From Kushneria sinocarnis (GTDB lineage: Bacteria > Pseudomonadota > Gammaproteobacteria > Pseudomonadales > Halomonadaceae): 64,000 bases of DNA. Of the stretch, positions 43,230-52,438 are shown in pieces. Both the position numbers and the translations under genes were made by a program. The notes beneath the pieces are model-generated. The model ran no database searches, was not told the origin of the DNA, and saw only the letters and a list, made by a program, of their open reading frames with translations. The stretch is from the NCBI RefSeq assembly GCF_003633775.1, contig NZ_RBIN01000001.1, positions 434,001 to 498,000 of the forward strand. Direction: 5' to 3'. Each line of letters starts with the position of its first letter. Position 1 is the first letter of the stretch.

Positions 43230-43290
43230 ATCTCAGCGTCATCAGCCGTGCTGATCGAGTAGCGCCGGGTGTCGGTGGCGGCCGCGACGC

Positions 43291-44277
43291 TCAGGCCGCG
43301 CGGGTGAAGTAGTACACCCCGAACAGTCCCTCCGGGTCGTGCCAGCGCTCGACCGGCGCAAATCCTGCCTGCCCGGCCATCTCCTCGAAGCCGGCATCGC
43401 TGTACTTCCAGGAGTCCTCGGTGTGAATGCTCTCGCCCCGGCGCAGCTCGATCGGCGTCTCCCCCAGCATGAAGCGCTGATCGCGGCGGCTGACCAGATG
43501 CATCTCGATCCGGCAGGCATCGCGGTTGTAGAACGCCCGATGATCGAAGTCCGCCGGATCGACCTCGGCGCCCAGCTCATCGCGCAGCCGACGGATCAGG
43601 TTGCGGTTGAACTCGGCGGTGATGCCGGCGGCATCGTTGTAGGCCGCCTCGAGAATGGCGGGCGACTTGATCATGTCCACGCCGATCAGCAGGCCGCCGC
43701 CGACCGGCAGCAGCTCGCGCAGGTGGTCGAGCATCACGCTGGCCTCGTCGGGCGAGAAGTTGCCGATCGAGGAGCCGGGGAAGAAGGCGACCGGCCGCTC
43801 GCTGTCGGCAAGCTCCGCCGGCAGCGTCAGCGGGGTGGTGAAGTCGGCGCAGATGGCGTGCACGTCCAGCCACGGGTAGTCGACGGCCAGCCGTTCGGTG
43901 CTGTCGATGAGAAAGTCGCGGGAGATGTCGATGCCGGCATAGCGACTCGGACGCAGGGCATCCAGCAGCAGCCGGATCTTGCGCGAGGCGCCGCTGCCGA
44001 GCTCGATCAGGGTGGTCTCACGGCCGACCCGCTCGGTGATGTCGGGCAGCGCCGCTTCCAGGATCGCCTCCTCGGTGCGGGTGGGGTAGTACTCCGGCTG
44101 CTGGCAGATGCGATCAAACAGTTCGGAGCCGCGCTGATCGTAGAAGTGCTTGGGCGACAGGGTGCGGGGCGGCTCGCCCAGCCCCGCGCGGGCGTCCTCG
44201 AGCAGGCTGCTTGCAGCCGCGCGGGAGGTATCGAGCAGATCGTGAAAACGGATGCGGGAATCGGTGGCCCGGGCCAT
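43291..44277 (-). CDS. egtD: L-histidine N-alpha-methyltransferase (ergothioneine synthesis)
   Basis: A 328-residue SAM-dependent methyltransferase that makes hercynine from histidine. The N-terminal GLGEPPRTLSPKHFYDQRGS and ICQQPEYYPTRTEEAILEAA are family hallmarks; the SAM site is LIELGSGASRKIRLLLDAL, and FPGSSIGNF follows. It lies downstream of egtB with a stem-loop between. Together they cover the methylation and sulfoxide-forming steps; no egtE lyase is seen here. Confidence 0.93.
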   Translation of the reverse strand: MARATDSRIRFHDLLDTSRAAASSLLEDARAGLGEPPRTLSPKHFYDQRGSELFDRICQQPEYYPTRTEEAILEAALPDITERVGRETTLIELGSGASRKIRLLLDALRPSRYAGIDISRDFLIDSTERLAVDYPWLDVHAICADFTTPLTLPAELADSERPVAFFPGSSIGNFSPDEASVMLDHLRELLPVGGGLLIGVDMIKSPAILEAAYNDAAGITAEFNRNLIRRLRDELGAEVDPADFDHRAFYNRDACRIEMHLVSRRDQRFMLGETPIELRRGESIHTEDSWKYSDAGFEEMAGQAGFAPVERWHDPEGLFGVYYFTRAA

Positions 44278-44353
44278 GACAACACTCCTTGTGGATGGCG
44301 GGTCCTGATGATGGCGAGCGAGCCTCGCCGCGGATGGTGCAGTACACCGGCAG

Positions 44354-44382
44354 GCGGGCCGATACCCAGGGCATCGGCCCGC
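44354..44382 (-). other. Stem-loop between egtB and egtD
   Basis: GCGGGCCGAT and ATCGGCCCGC form a perfect 10-bp stem around nine bases, within the 120-base gap. Possible processing or attenuation point. Confidence 0.5.
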
Positions 44383-44397
44383 ATGGCGTGTCGGTGG

Positions 44398-45741
44398 TCA
44401 GGCGTCGCGGGCGAGCCGGAAGCCGGAGAATGCCCAGCGTGCCTGGGGCGGGAAGAAGTTGCGGTAGGTGGCGCGGATGTGATCACCGGGGGTGGCGCAG
44501 CAGCCGCCCCGCAGGACCATCTGGCCGGACATGAACTTGCCGTTGTACTCGCCGAGCGAGCCCTCCAGCGGCTTGAAGCCGGGATAGGGGCGGAAGGCGC
44601 TGCCGGTCCACTCCCAGACATCTCCGAACATCTGGTGCGGGCCGTCTCCGGCATGCGCGCCGGCCACCGGCTGCAGCCAGTCATTCTCGACGAAGTTGCC
44701 GGTCACCGGCAGTTCGGCGGCCGCGACCTCCCATTCGGCTTCGGTGGGCAGGCGGGCACCGGCCCAGCGGGCGAAGGCGTCGGCCTCGTAGAAGCTGACG
44801 TGACAGACCGGTGCATCCGGATCGACCGGCACCAGCCCGCCCATGGTCATCTGATGCCAGCGGCCATCGACCAGCTGCCAGTACTCCGGTGCCTGCCAGC
44901 CGGTCTCGTGGATGTGGTGCCAGCCATCGGAGAGCCACAGCTCGGTGCGCTGGTAGCCGCCATCCTCGATGAAGTCGATGAACTCGCCGTTGGTGACCGG
45001 CCGGTCGGCCAGCTCGAAGCCGGCCACGTACTGGCGATGACGCGGTGTCTCGCTGTCGAACACGAAGCCGTTGGCGTCATGCTGTGGCCCATCGGAAACC
45101 GAGTAATCCTTGCCGATCAGCCGTACACCATCGGTGTAGTGATGCCACTGGCGCGCGGTCTGCGGCTGGGGCGCTTCGGCGGTCTCCAGCAGGCGCTGGC
45201 GGACATCGTCGCGGTAGATCGGATGGAGCGGGTTGCATGACAGGATGTGCTTGATGTCCATCACCAGCAGCTCCTGGTGCTGCTGTTCGTGATGCAGGCC
45301 GATCTCGACGCGCGAGAGGATCTCGCCGAGCCGGTCGAGCGGCGGATCGTTGAGCAGCCGCGCCATCTCGGCGTCGATGTGGGCGCGGAACTGGTACATC
45401 TCGGCGACCGTGGGGCGCGAGATGGTGCCGCGCAGCGGCTTCGGGAAGGGCTCGCCGTGGGTTTCGTAGTAGGAGTTGAAGAGGAAGTCGTAGGCGGTAT
45501 TGAGGGTCTGGTAGTCCGCCAGATACGGCTTGAGCAGGAAGGCCTCGAAGAACCAGCTGACGTGTGCCAGATGCCACTTGGGTGGGCTGACATCCGGCAT
45601 GCTCTGCACCATGTAGTCCTCGGTATGCAGCGGCGCGCAGAGCGTTTCACTGGCCTGGCGGACCCGCTGGAAACAGCGCAGCCACTCCTTGGCGTGGGTG
45701 GCATCCAGATTCTCGACGGGATAGCGGGAGACTTCACTCAT
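44398..45741 (-). CDS. egtB: Ergothioneine biosynthesis sulfoxide synthase EgtB
   Basis: A 447-residue two-domain enzyme: N-terminal DinB-like domain with the iron-binding histidines in WHLAHVSWFFE and GLHHEQQHQELL, and a C-terminal formylglycine-generating-enzyme-like domain (NGEFIDFIEDGGYQRTELWL, LPTEAEWEVAA, VLRGGCCATPGDHIRATYRN). ATG 45741 follows AAGGA. The frame stays open far upstream, but that extension lies antisense to the MFS gene and is not conserved. It joins hercynine to a thiol, cysteine or gamma-glutamylcysteine, with oxygen. Confidence 0.93.
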   Translation of the reverse strand: MSEVSRYPVENLDATHAKEWLRCFQRVRQASETLCAPLHTEDYMVQSMPDVSPPKWHLAHVSWFFEAFLLKPYLADYQTLNTAYDFLFNSYYETHGEPFPKPLRGTISRPTVAEMYQFRAHIDAEMARLLNDPPLDRLGEILSRVEIGLHHEQQHQELLVMDIKHILSCNPLHPIYRDDVRQRLLETAEAPQPQTARQWHHYTDGVRLIGKDYSVSDGPQHDANGFVFDSETPRHRQYVAGFELADRPVTNGEFIDFIEDGGYQRTELWLSDGWHHIHETGWQAPEYWQLVDGRWHQMTMGGLVPVDPDAPVCHVSFYEADAFARWAGARLPTEAEWEVAAAELPVTGNFVENDWLQPVAGAHAGDGPHQMFGDVWEWTGSAFRPYPGFKPLEGSLGEYNGKFMSGQMVLRGGCCATPGDHIRATYRNFFPPQARWAFSGFRLARDA

Positions 45742-45939
45742 GTCGATTCCTTGCACCGCGCCGGTGCGATCAATGAATGGGGTGGGCGCAAACCGCGCCA
45801 TTGAGTTCAGCGTAGCAACGCCACCCACGGATACCAGCCGGCTTTGTGAGGCCGGGTAACCCGGCGCGGGAGTTGTTAGCATGAGCGAGCCCGGTACCGG
45901 TTCCGGGGTGTTCACCAGCCAACGGGAAGTCCGTCTTTC

Positions 45940-47127
45940 ATGTCCGATGCCCACCGCCCGCCAGTGCCCGCGCTCCTGTGGCTGCTGGCCTTTGCCCTGG
46001 CCGCCTTCAACCTGCGTGCGCCGATCGTGGTGGTCGGCCCGGTGCTCGATCCGATCATGCATACCCTGCACATCGAGGCCGGGGCGGCCAGCCTGCTCAC
46101 CACCGGCATGATTCTCTGCTTCGGCGTGTTCTCGCCGCTGGCGCCCGGCATTGCCGCCCGCATCGGGCTCGACCGGGCGATTGCCGCAGCGCTGGTGGCG
46201 ATCACCCTGGGCGGCCTGATGCGCGGCATCGAGAGCTTTGCGGTGATGATCGCCGGCACCCTGTTCGCCGGGCTGGGCATTGCGCTGGGCAATGTCTACA
46301 TGCCCAGCCTGGTCAAGCGTGACCGGCCGCAGCAGCTCGGTCGCACCATGGGGCTCTACACCGTGGTGATGGGGATCGGCGCCACCCTCGGGGCGGGTAC
46401 GGCGGTGCCGCTGATGCAGCTGGCAGGCAGCTGGTCGGTGCCGATATGGCTGTGGGCCGGGGTGGGGGTGATTACCTCGCTGCTGTGGTGGGCGCTGGCG
46501 CTGCGGCATCCGCCGGCGCCGGGCGAGGGCAGCCGGAGCCGCATGCGTCTGTTGTTTGCCAGCCCGGTGGCGTGGACCCTGACGATCTTCATGGGCATGC
46601 AGTCACTCGGCTTTTATACCCTGCAGACCTGGGTGCCCTCGGTGGCGCTGGAGGCCGGGGTACCCCGGGCGAGCGCCGGCGCCATGCTTTCCGTGATCAA
46701 CCTCACCACCATCCCCGCCAGCTATCTGATCGCCCGGCTGGCCTCGCGGCTGTCGCGGCACAGCCTGCTGGTGCTGGGCCTCTGCCTGCTGGTCGCTGTG
46801 GGGCTGGCGGGGCTGCAGGGGGCGCCCACCACGGCGCCGATGCTGTGGGCAGTGCTGCTGGGGGCCGGCCAGGGCGGCTGCTTCAGCTTTGCCCTGACCA
46901 TGATCGTGATGCGCACCACCCATTCGCATCACGCCGCGATGCTCTCCGGCATGGCGCAGAGTCTGGGGTATCTGATGGCGGCCGGCGGGCCGCTGGTCTT
47001 TGGCGGGCTGCACTCGCTGACCGGCAGCTGGCAGCTCTCGCTGAGCTTCCTGCTGGTGCTGCTGGGAGTACAGACGGTTGCCGGCATGCTGATCGGCCGA
47101 CCGCGCATGGTGGCGCTGACGGAGTAG
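45940..47127 (+). CDS. MFS transporter, CynX/NimT family
   Basis: A 395-residue 12-segment transporter. The opening LAFALAAFNLRAPIVVVGPV with an early conserved Asn-Arg and the GLGIALGNVYMPSLVKRDRP loop are typical of the CynX/NimT (cyanate or nitroimidazole) branch. The ribosome binding site before ATG 45940 is poor. It is divergent from egtB; the 198-base gap holds both promoters. Substrate unknown; export of a small organic compound is likely for the family. Confidence 0.85.
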   Translation: MSDAHRPPVPALLWLLAFALAAFNLRAPIVVVGPVLDPIMHTLHIEAGAASLLTTGMILCFGVFSPLAPGIAARIGLDRAIAAALVAITLGGLMRGIESFAVMIAGTLFAGLGIALGNVYMPSLVKRDRPQQLGRTMGLYTVVMGIGATLGAGTAVPLMQLAGSWSVPIWLWAGVGVITSLLWWALALRHPPAPGEGSRSRMRLLFASPVAWTLTIFMGMQSLGFYTLQTWVPSVALEAGVPRASAGAMLSVINLTTIPASYLIARLASRLSRHSLLVLGLCLLVAVGLAGLQGAPTTAPMLWAVLLGAGQGGCFSFALTMIVMRTTHSHHAAMLSGMAQSLGYLMAAGGPLVFGGLHSLTGSWQLSLSFLLVLLGVQTVAGMLIGRPRMVALTE

Positions 47128-47231
47128 CGACACCCGGTCGCACGGCCCGGGGGTGAGAAGGCGTGAAGCGCGGGGCGTTTCCCGGTATAAAAAGACCGGG
47201 AACCCTGTTCGTCATGCCGGGAGGACGTCTC

Positions 47232-47693
47232 ATGTTCCGATCACTGCTGGTGCCCATCGATGGTTCGGGCTATGCCCGGCAGGCGCTGCGGGTCGCCTGT
47301 GAACTGGCCGCCTCCCACGAGGCGACCCTGTACCTGCTCAACGTGCGCGAGCTGCTGCCACACCTGCATGACGGCGGGATTCGCAGCGTCGAGCAGGCGC
47401 TGCGCGCCGCCTCCGCGCAAGCCGTCGAAGAGGCCGGTCAGGCACTTCTCGACCGGGCGCTGGCCGAGGTGCCGGACTTCCCCGGCGAGATTCGTACCCT
47501 GGTGCGCCGCGGCTCGCCGGCACATGTCATCATTCACGAGGCGAAGACGCTGGGAGTCGATGCCATTGTCATGGGCAGCCGCGGGCTCAGCGATCTGACC
47601 GGCATGGCGATCGGCAGTGTGTCGCATCGGGTCAGCCATACCGCGCACTGCATGGTGATCAGCGTGCACGCGGCGGAAGATGCCACGCCCTGA
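47232..47693 (+). CDS. Universal stress protein (UspA family)
   Basis: A 153-residue single Usp domain. GGAGGAC precedes ATG 47232; a longer frame from 47163 is not supported. It starts FRSLLVPIDGSGYARQALRV and ends with the ATP-binding type motif GSRGLSDLTGMAIGSVSHRV, so it probably binds ATP. It stands alone and convergent with hglS. Confidence 0.9.
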   Translation: MFRSLLVPIDGSGYARQALRVACELAASHEATLYLLNVRELLPHLHDGGIRSVEQALRAASAQAVEEAGQALLDRALAEVPDFPGEIRTLVRRGSPAHVIIHEAKTLGVDAIVMGSRGLSDLTGMAIGSVSHRVSHTAHCMVISVHAAEDATP

Positions 47694-47719
47694 AATGACA
47701 GCGGCGCCGGCTGACCGGT

Positions 47720-49078
47720 TCAGCCCTGCAGGGCGCGCCGGCAGGTGGCCAGCGACTCCTGGCTGATCGCCTCGTAGAGCGCGAAGGGATCGTGCACCGT
47801 CACCCCCAGCGCCGCTTCAAAGGCCGCCTGATTATCGCCCTGCGCATACTTCCCGGTGCCGCTGTCGCCGAGGTTGGACTGGAAGATTCCGGCGGCGCTG
47901 ACCGGCAGGAAATCCTCGTAGATGATCGGCGAGGCCTCGATCAGGCCGCGCTCGATCAGCGCTTCGGCCTCTTCGGGCAGCGTCCCGGTGCCGGCCTGCC
48001 GGCGACCCTGCTCGGTCAGGTGGTAGCGGAAGTAGCCCAGCCCCTCGCGGCGCAGCACCGTCTCGTCATCGGGGAATTCACGGAACGCTTCGGCGAGCGC
48101 CTGTTGGTGGGCTTCGCCGGAGAGCCCGCCGGTGGTGGCTTTTGACGCGCTCAACAACTGGTCATAGAGCTCGCGCCCGCGCGGGGTCAGCGCCATGCCG
48201 CGCTGCTCGATCTCGCCGAAGCGGGCGGTATGCGAGCCTTCTTCCTCGCCGGCGAACAGGATGCTCTCTTCCAGCGCCCGAAAGCTGGTCTGGCGCAGCA
48301 GGATGGGGCACTCGCGGCGCGGCGGGCCTTCGATGGTCGCCTTGGGCGTGATGCCGTGCTCGGGCATGGCGGCCTGGGTGGCGTCGATATCCAGCGTGCG
48401 CGGGGTGAGGTGATTGATGTGCGGGCCGCGGAAGCAGACCACGTCGGCGATCAGCCGGTGGACCTCGTGCAGCCGCTCGTAGGTAGGGCGATCGACCGTG
48501 GCATGGCTGTGCCAGCGGAAGGTCTCCAGCGCCTCCATTACGAACTCGTCGGCCTGGCGGTCACTCAGCCCGCCCTGCCGGCGCCATTCGGCGAGCAGCT
48601 CGCGCAGGCGCGGAGTGAAGATGTCGCGGGCGGCCAGAATCCGGCGCGCCTGTTCGCGCAGCGGCTCATCGTCGATCAGCTCCAGCCGCAGCAGCGAGGT
48701 AAAGACCCGGAAGGGGTTGTGGGCGAGCGCCGCTTCGTCGACCGGCCGGAAGGCAGTGGCGTGCACCGGCACCCCGGCCTCGGCGAGATCGTAGTAGCCC
48801 ACCGGAAACATCCCCATCACCGCGAATACCTCGCGCATGGTGGCCAGCTCCTCGGGCGTGCCCAGCCGGATGGCGCCATGCCGCTCGACATCCAGCCGCG
48901 CCAGCTCGCCCTCGTCCGGCACCTGCCCGGCCGGCCGTTCGGCCAGCACGCCGGCATTGATTTCACCCACCAGCTGCAACAGCGTGCCGTATTGCGGCAC
49001 CTCCTGGCGGTACATGTTGGACATCGCCCGGGAGAAGCGGGTGCGGATGCGATCGGGAGAGACGAACTCGGCGCTCAT
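47720..49078 (-). CDS. hglS: 2-oxoadipate dioxygenase/decarboxylase (DUF1338, HglS/YdcJ)
   Basis: A 452-residue DUF1338 protein. Metal-site regions are FRWHSHATVDRPTYERLHEV (His) and VCFRGPHINHLTPRTLDID (His), with a C-terminal glutamate region near PIIYEDFLPVSAAGIFQSNL. HglS in Pseudomonas turns 2-oxoadipate into D-2-hydroxyglutarate during lysine breakdown, with iron and oxygen. Full length. No other lysine-catabolic gene is close by, so pathway placement comes from the family. Confidence 0.88.
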   Translation of the reverse strand: MSAEFVSPDRIRTRFSRAMSNMYRQEVPQYGTLLQLVGEINAGVLAERPAGQVPDEGELARLDVERHGAIRLGTPEELATMREVFAVMGMFPVGYYDLAEAGVPVHATAFRPVDEAALAHNPFRVFTSLLRLELIDDEPLREQARRILAARDIFTPRLRELLAEWRRQGGLSDRQADEFVMEALETFRWHSHATVDRPTYERLHEVHRLIADVVCFRGPHINHLTPRTLDIDATQAAMPEHGITPKATIEGPPRRECPILLRQTSFRALEESILFAGEEEGSHTARFGEIEQRGMALTPRGRELYDQLLSASKATTGGLSGEAHQQALAEAFREFPDDETVLRREGLGYFRYHLTEQGRRQAGTGTLPEEAEALIERGLIEASPIIYEDFLPVSAAGIFQSNLGDSGTGKYAQGDNQAAFEAALGVTVHDPFALYEAISQESLATCRRALQG

Positions 49079-49165
49079 GATGCGGCTCCTGAAAACGATG
49101 CCTCCATTTAACGCCCGTGCCGGGGCGCATTCAAATGCGGCAGCGGGGCCGCCGGCCGTGCGGGC

Positions 49166-49516
49166 TCAGCGCTCCGGCCACTGACTCAGCAGCTGATGCA
49201 CGATATCGCCGCAGACGCCGAGTGCCGCGAGGCTGACCACCGCCGTCGTCAGGCGCATGGCCCAGGTCGAGAGCGGTGACACCGGCTGCCGGGTGGTGGT
49301 GATCACGTGCAGCCGCAGGCCCGCCCAGGCATACATCGCCCCGGTGCTCGCCAGCAGGGTGATGCCCAGCACGGTCAGCAGCGTGTCGTGGTGCTCGAAC
49401 CCGGCCCGGGTGATCAGCGCCGAGTTGAGCAGCAGCAGAAAGGCGGTGCGCGACCAGGAGAGGCCGGTGCGCTCGGGCTGCAGGCCGGGGTCGCGGGTGG
49501 AGTGGGGCGTGCTCAT
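49166..49516 (-). CDS. yidG: DUF202 inner-membrane protein YidG
   Basis: A 116-residue protein with about three membrane segments. RDPGLQPERTGLSWSRTAFL is the DUF202 signature found in E. coli YidG. It lies six bases after yidH, the same order as in E. coli. Function unknown. Confidence 0.85.
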   Translation of the reverse strand: MSTPHSTRDPGLQPERTGLSWSRTAFLLLLNSALITRAGFEHHDTLLTVLGITLLASTGAMYAWAGLRLHVITTTRQPVSPLSTWAMRLTTAVVSLAALGVCGDIVHQLLSQWPER

Positions 49517-49522
49517 GCCGGC

Positions 49523-49915
49523 TCAGGGAAAGATGATCAGCAGCGCCAGGGCCAGCGCCACGATCGCCACGAAGATCGCCACCACCAGCAGCAGCCGGGT
49601 ATAGGGCAGGGCGCTGTCGCTGCGCATGGCCTGCTCGTTGCGCGACCAGCGCCGATAGGCCGCCAGCGCCAGGCTGGCCCCGCCGAGGGTCAGCAGCACG
49701 CCCAGCGCCTCGCGGGTGACCGGCGTGGCGAAATCCGGGGCAAACTGATAGATGCCCACCGCGCCCGCCATGAAAGCCAGTGCGGTCCGAATCCAGGCAA
49801 GGAAGGTCCGCTCGTTGGCCAGCGAGAAGCGATAATCGGGATGCCGGCCCTGCTCGAACCAGGCCGGGGTCCCCAGCGAGCGTGAGCGCGGTTTGTGTTC
49901 GGATGTCTCCTGCAT
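49523..49915 (-). CDS. yidH: DUF202 inner-membrane protein YidH
   Basis: A 130-residue protein with about three membrane segments. PDYRFSLANERTFLAWIRTA, FAPDFATPVTRE and WSRNEQAMR closely follow E. coli YidH. I start at Met15 of the open frame (ATG 49915), which gives family length. Function unknown; yidH-yidG is a conserved pair. Confidence 0.87.
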   Translation of the reverse strand: MQETSEHKPRSRSLGTPAWFEQGRHPDYRFSLANERTFLAWIRTALAFMAGAVGIYQFAPDFATPVTREALGVLLTLGGASLALAAYRRWSRNEQAMRSDSALPYTRLLLVVAIFVAIVALALALLIIFP

Positions 49916-50112
49916 GATCCGGTGAGTCCTCCTCAGCGTCGATGCCGTGATGCGCATTCTGCCACAGCCGGGCCGCGAGCGGCGCAGGCCTCATCAGCCC
50001 GGCCAAACCGGGGTGCGACCGTTTATCCGTCCACAGGGTACGGGCACTGGGCTATGCTGACCATCACGATGGGTTGGTCCGGCTTTCAGCAAGGGCAGGG
50101 GGCACAGGGCAC

Positions 50113-50358
50113 ATGTACAGGGTGACGCAGGCCGGCCTGATCGGCACGGGCGTACTGCTGGTGGGCTATCTCATCGGCGCACTGGTGCAGGACAACTTCC
50201 TGCTGGGCAGCTGGCCGCTACCGGTCAGGCTGCTGATTCTGGTCTTCGCCGGCAGTGCCTTTCTGCTCTGGAGCCTCATCGCCTACTGTTTTACCCGCAA
50301 CGCCCCGGTACGCCGCCATCTCCACAGGCGCATGCGCGGCCGCAACCGGCGCAAGTAG
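50113..50358 (+). CDS. Small hypothetical membrane protein
   Basis: An 81-residue protein with two hydrophobic segments (AGLIGTGVLLVGYLIGALVQ and LLILVFAGSAFLLWSLIAYC) and a very basic tail (RRHLHRRMRGRNRRK). Start ATG 50113 is favoured over an upstream in-frame GTG-type start because an AG-rich stretch precedes it. I do not recognise a family. It lies between the divergent yidH and tRNA-Thr. Confidence 0.6.
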   Translation: MYRVTQAGLIGTGVLLVGYLIGALVQDNFLLGSWPLPVRLLILVFAGSAFLLWSLIAYCFTRNAPVRRHLHRRMRGRNRRK

Positions 50359-50421
50359 CCGGTTTGAAAGCAAAAGGGGTGTTCAGTGCGCGACTGAACC
50401 GCTAGACTACGCAGCCGGTCA

Positions 50422-50497
50422 GCCGGTGTAGCTCAGTCGGCAGAGCAACGCATTCGTAATGCGTAGGTCGGAGGTTCGAATCCTCTCACCGGCACCA
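50422..50497 (+). tRNA. tRNA-Thr (anticodon CGT)
   Basis: A complete 76-nt cloverleaf: acceptor GCCGGTG pairs with CACCGGC, D stem GCTC/GAGC, anticodon stem ACGCA/TGCGT with loop TTCGTAA, T arm GGAGG-TTCGAAT-CCTCT, and an encoded CCA. A TAGACT -10-like box lies at 50403-50408. The lower-GC island begins soon after, which fits the use of tRNA genes as insertion sites. Confidence 0.96.
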
Positions 50498-50510
50498 TAA
50501 AGATCAGTAT

Positions 50511-50550
50511 AAACCGCCACTTACGGGTAATGCCGGGTGGCGGTTTTTTT
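50511..50550 (+). terminator. Rho-independent terminator after tRNA-Thr
   Basis: AAACCGCCAC pairs with GTGGCGGTTT and runs into seven T residues (50544-50550). Confidence 0.9.
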
Positions 50551-50759
50551 GTTGCCGCCTTTCTAGGTGACACTTGGAAGCAGGCAATTAGAAGAGCGCC
50601 AGAGCTGAGGCCGAAATGATGTAAGACGCTGACACCATTGGTTGGTTACGGGGCTGCGCTGAGACGGACATTCAGCCGGAAAGTAGTTTAGGAACCCCTT
50701 TGTCAGTGTGATACGTAGGTTTCTCATTATCGAATTTCTGGCAGAGTTTGTAAAAATGT

Positions 50760-51068
50760 TTACCGCTTCTTTCCGGTGCTATTAATTCCTCCGCCTGATA
50801 TAGGCCAAACTGATTTAGGCCTTTTGTGTAAATCCTTTTTTAAACGCTTGTACATACCATCACTGACGTTCTTTTTGGTTCTTTCAGATGGGCTCGAAAG
50901 TTGAGCGTGTAATCTGAACAGTTTGCTTGTCACTTTTTTATCAAGTTTTCCGTTGAGAGCTGCCTTTTCTATAACGGCTCTGGCATTGATAGCCATGAGA
51001 AACCTGATCTCTTCACGGGTTATTTTTCCCGTATCTACATAATGCTGGACGATACTTTCCAGATTCAT
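50760..51068 (-). CDS. Small basic hypothetical protein at the end of the defence operon
   Basis: A 102-residue protein that I do not recognise. It starts MNLESIVQHYVDTGKITREE, continues as a helical segment with LMAINARAVIEKAALNGKLD, and ends in a lysine/arginine-rich tail (KRPKSVWPISGGGINSTGKK). It is 59 bases downstream of the GIY-YIG gene on the same strand and has the same AT-rich composition, so it may be a fourth member of that operon. A nucleic-acid-binding accessory role is only a guess from its charge. Confidence 0.5.
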   Translation of the reverse strand: MNLESIVQHYVDTGKITREEIRFLMAINARAVIEKAALNGKLDKKVTSKLFRLHAQLSSPSERTKKNVSDGMYKRLKKDLHKRPKSVWPISGGGINSTGKKR

Positions 51069-51127
51069 TTTCTATTTATATCCAAAATTTTACGAAAGCA
51101 GGGCGGAGCTGGATGATGATTAAATAT

Positions 51128-52438
51128 TTATAGTGTCTTGTCAGTGCTCTTCCGCAAAAGTTTGCCTGTTGTATTATCTATTCGATAATCAACAATGCTT
51201 CCATCAATGATTCGCCGTATCACTTCACGAGCGGTATCCAGCTCCACATCAAACCATTCTCGCGGTTTGTAAGTGCTGCCATCCTGCGAGCGCAATGTCA
51301 TATTCACTCGCTGCTGCCCTAACATGGCGTGTATTAAACGCTCAAACCTGTGCGGGTTAAAGTTATAGCATTCGAAGGTCGTGACGATTCTGACCGGCGC
51401 TTCAAGGAAGGTCCGGTCCTTGTCAGCATCAATGATGCGCGATTCAACGCTATGTTCGGTGTAGCCAATCTTGTAGAGATTGCGGATGGACTGGATTTTT
51501 GGGTTCTGGCTCAGGGATTGAAGAATGTATACCGCGCCAACACGATTATCGTGATGCGTGATGCCCTGTAACTCGTTGAAGGTGTTGTCGCGCTGGAGAA
51601 TCCGTCGTCCCGATTCATCCTTGTAAAGTGCTCGGGCCAAAGAGCGCAGCAACAGGTTGGATTCCGTGCCGTTGCTGAACACAACTCTCAGGCGCGGATT
51701 GAATTTTTTCCCCGCGCCAACGCTTTCTTTACCAGCCTGATCAGCAATACAGAGCATGCCATTAAGAATGAACATGTCTCCTTCGCTGATCTGCGATTCT
51801 TTCTGAAAAGACTTGGTCTCAAGCTCGCCAGCATTGAGTTGTTGATGCACCTTTTCGAACAACGTCTCGAAGCGATAGAAGTCGTCACAGTGTTTGCGCT
51901 GGGCAATATCCTCAGGCATATCCCGTTTTTCATAGCGAGGAACATGGCGAAGGTTGAAAAGACTCTCGTCTCCTGTGTCGAGCAGGCCCAGCGTATCGCT
52001 CGCAAGAATATCGTCCAGTGACATGACACTATTTTGAGAGGTCAACCGATGTGCGGCTTGAGGCTCTGGCTCGGTGGGCACTACATCGGTTGGCTGTGCC
52101 GGCATTGAAAAAGTATCAACGTCTTTCTGTCCCTGAGCAGGATGCAGAAGCCCGAACGCATCCCTATCCTCAAGTATGGCGACCTGGTCAGGATTGGCTC
52201 GAATGGCTGCCAGGCGTGTTCCGAGTTTGGCTTCTTCAAAGTCGTTGGCATCTCGATCAGGTTCATGGCCATGCCTTGCCATGAACTGCTCGATTTCCTG
52301 AAAGCAGGCCATGAGCCTTTGATCGCCACTGGGTATGGCCTGTCTGATTTTGACTTCCAATAAACCCAACGGGTCCGGTTCAGCAAAAATGTCACTGAGC
52401 GTCTTGCGCGATCCCCTGCCGGGGTTTGAGCGAATCAT
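51128..52438 (-). CDS. GIY-YIG nuclease-like protein (T5orf172/MUG113 type)
   Basis: A 436-residue protein. The C-terminal domain has the GIY-YIG pattern: VYIL at 303-306, LYKIGYT at 321-327, Arg334, Glu366 in HRFERLIHAML with His370, and EWF at 394-396. The N-terminal half has an HGHEP-type helical module (residues about 43-85) that resembles the end of the helicase next to it, and three copies of an I-x-x-D-x-LGLL-like motif (17-27, 88-98, 144-153). Its start overlaps the helicase stop by four bases (ATGA). It is the likely DNA-cutting subunit of a three-gene system with the helicase and methyltransferase. Confidence 0.8.
   Translation of the reverse strand: MIRSNPGRGSRKTLSDIFAEPDPLGLLEVKIRQAIPSGDQRLMACFQEIEQFMARHGHEPDRDANDFEEAKLGTRLAAIRANPDQVAILEDRDAFGLLHPAQGQKDVDTFSMPAQPTDVVPTEPEPQAAHRLTSQNSVMSLDDILASDTLGLLDTGDESLFNLRHVPRYEKRDMPEDIAQRKHCDDFYRFETLFEKVHQQLNAGELETKSFQKESQISEGDMFILNGMLCIADQAGKESVGAGKKFNPRLRVVFSNGTESNLLLRSLARALYKDESGRRILQRDNTFNELQGITHHDNRVGAVYILQSLSQNPKIQSIRNLYKIGYTEHSVESRIIDADKDRTFLEAPVRIVTTFECYNFNPHRFERLIHAMLGQQRVNMTLRSQDGSTYKPREWFDVELDTAREVIRRIIDGSIVDYRIDNTTGKLLRKSTDKTL

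Noticed and set aside
44398-46509. A 703-residue version of EgtB reaching to 46509
   Set aside because: The extension is antisense to the MFS gene and Pro/His/Gln-rich; family length and the AAGGA site support ATG 45741.
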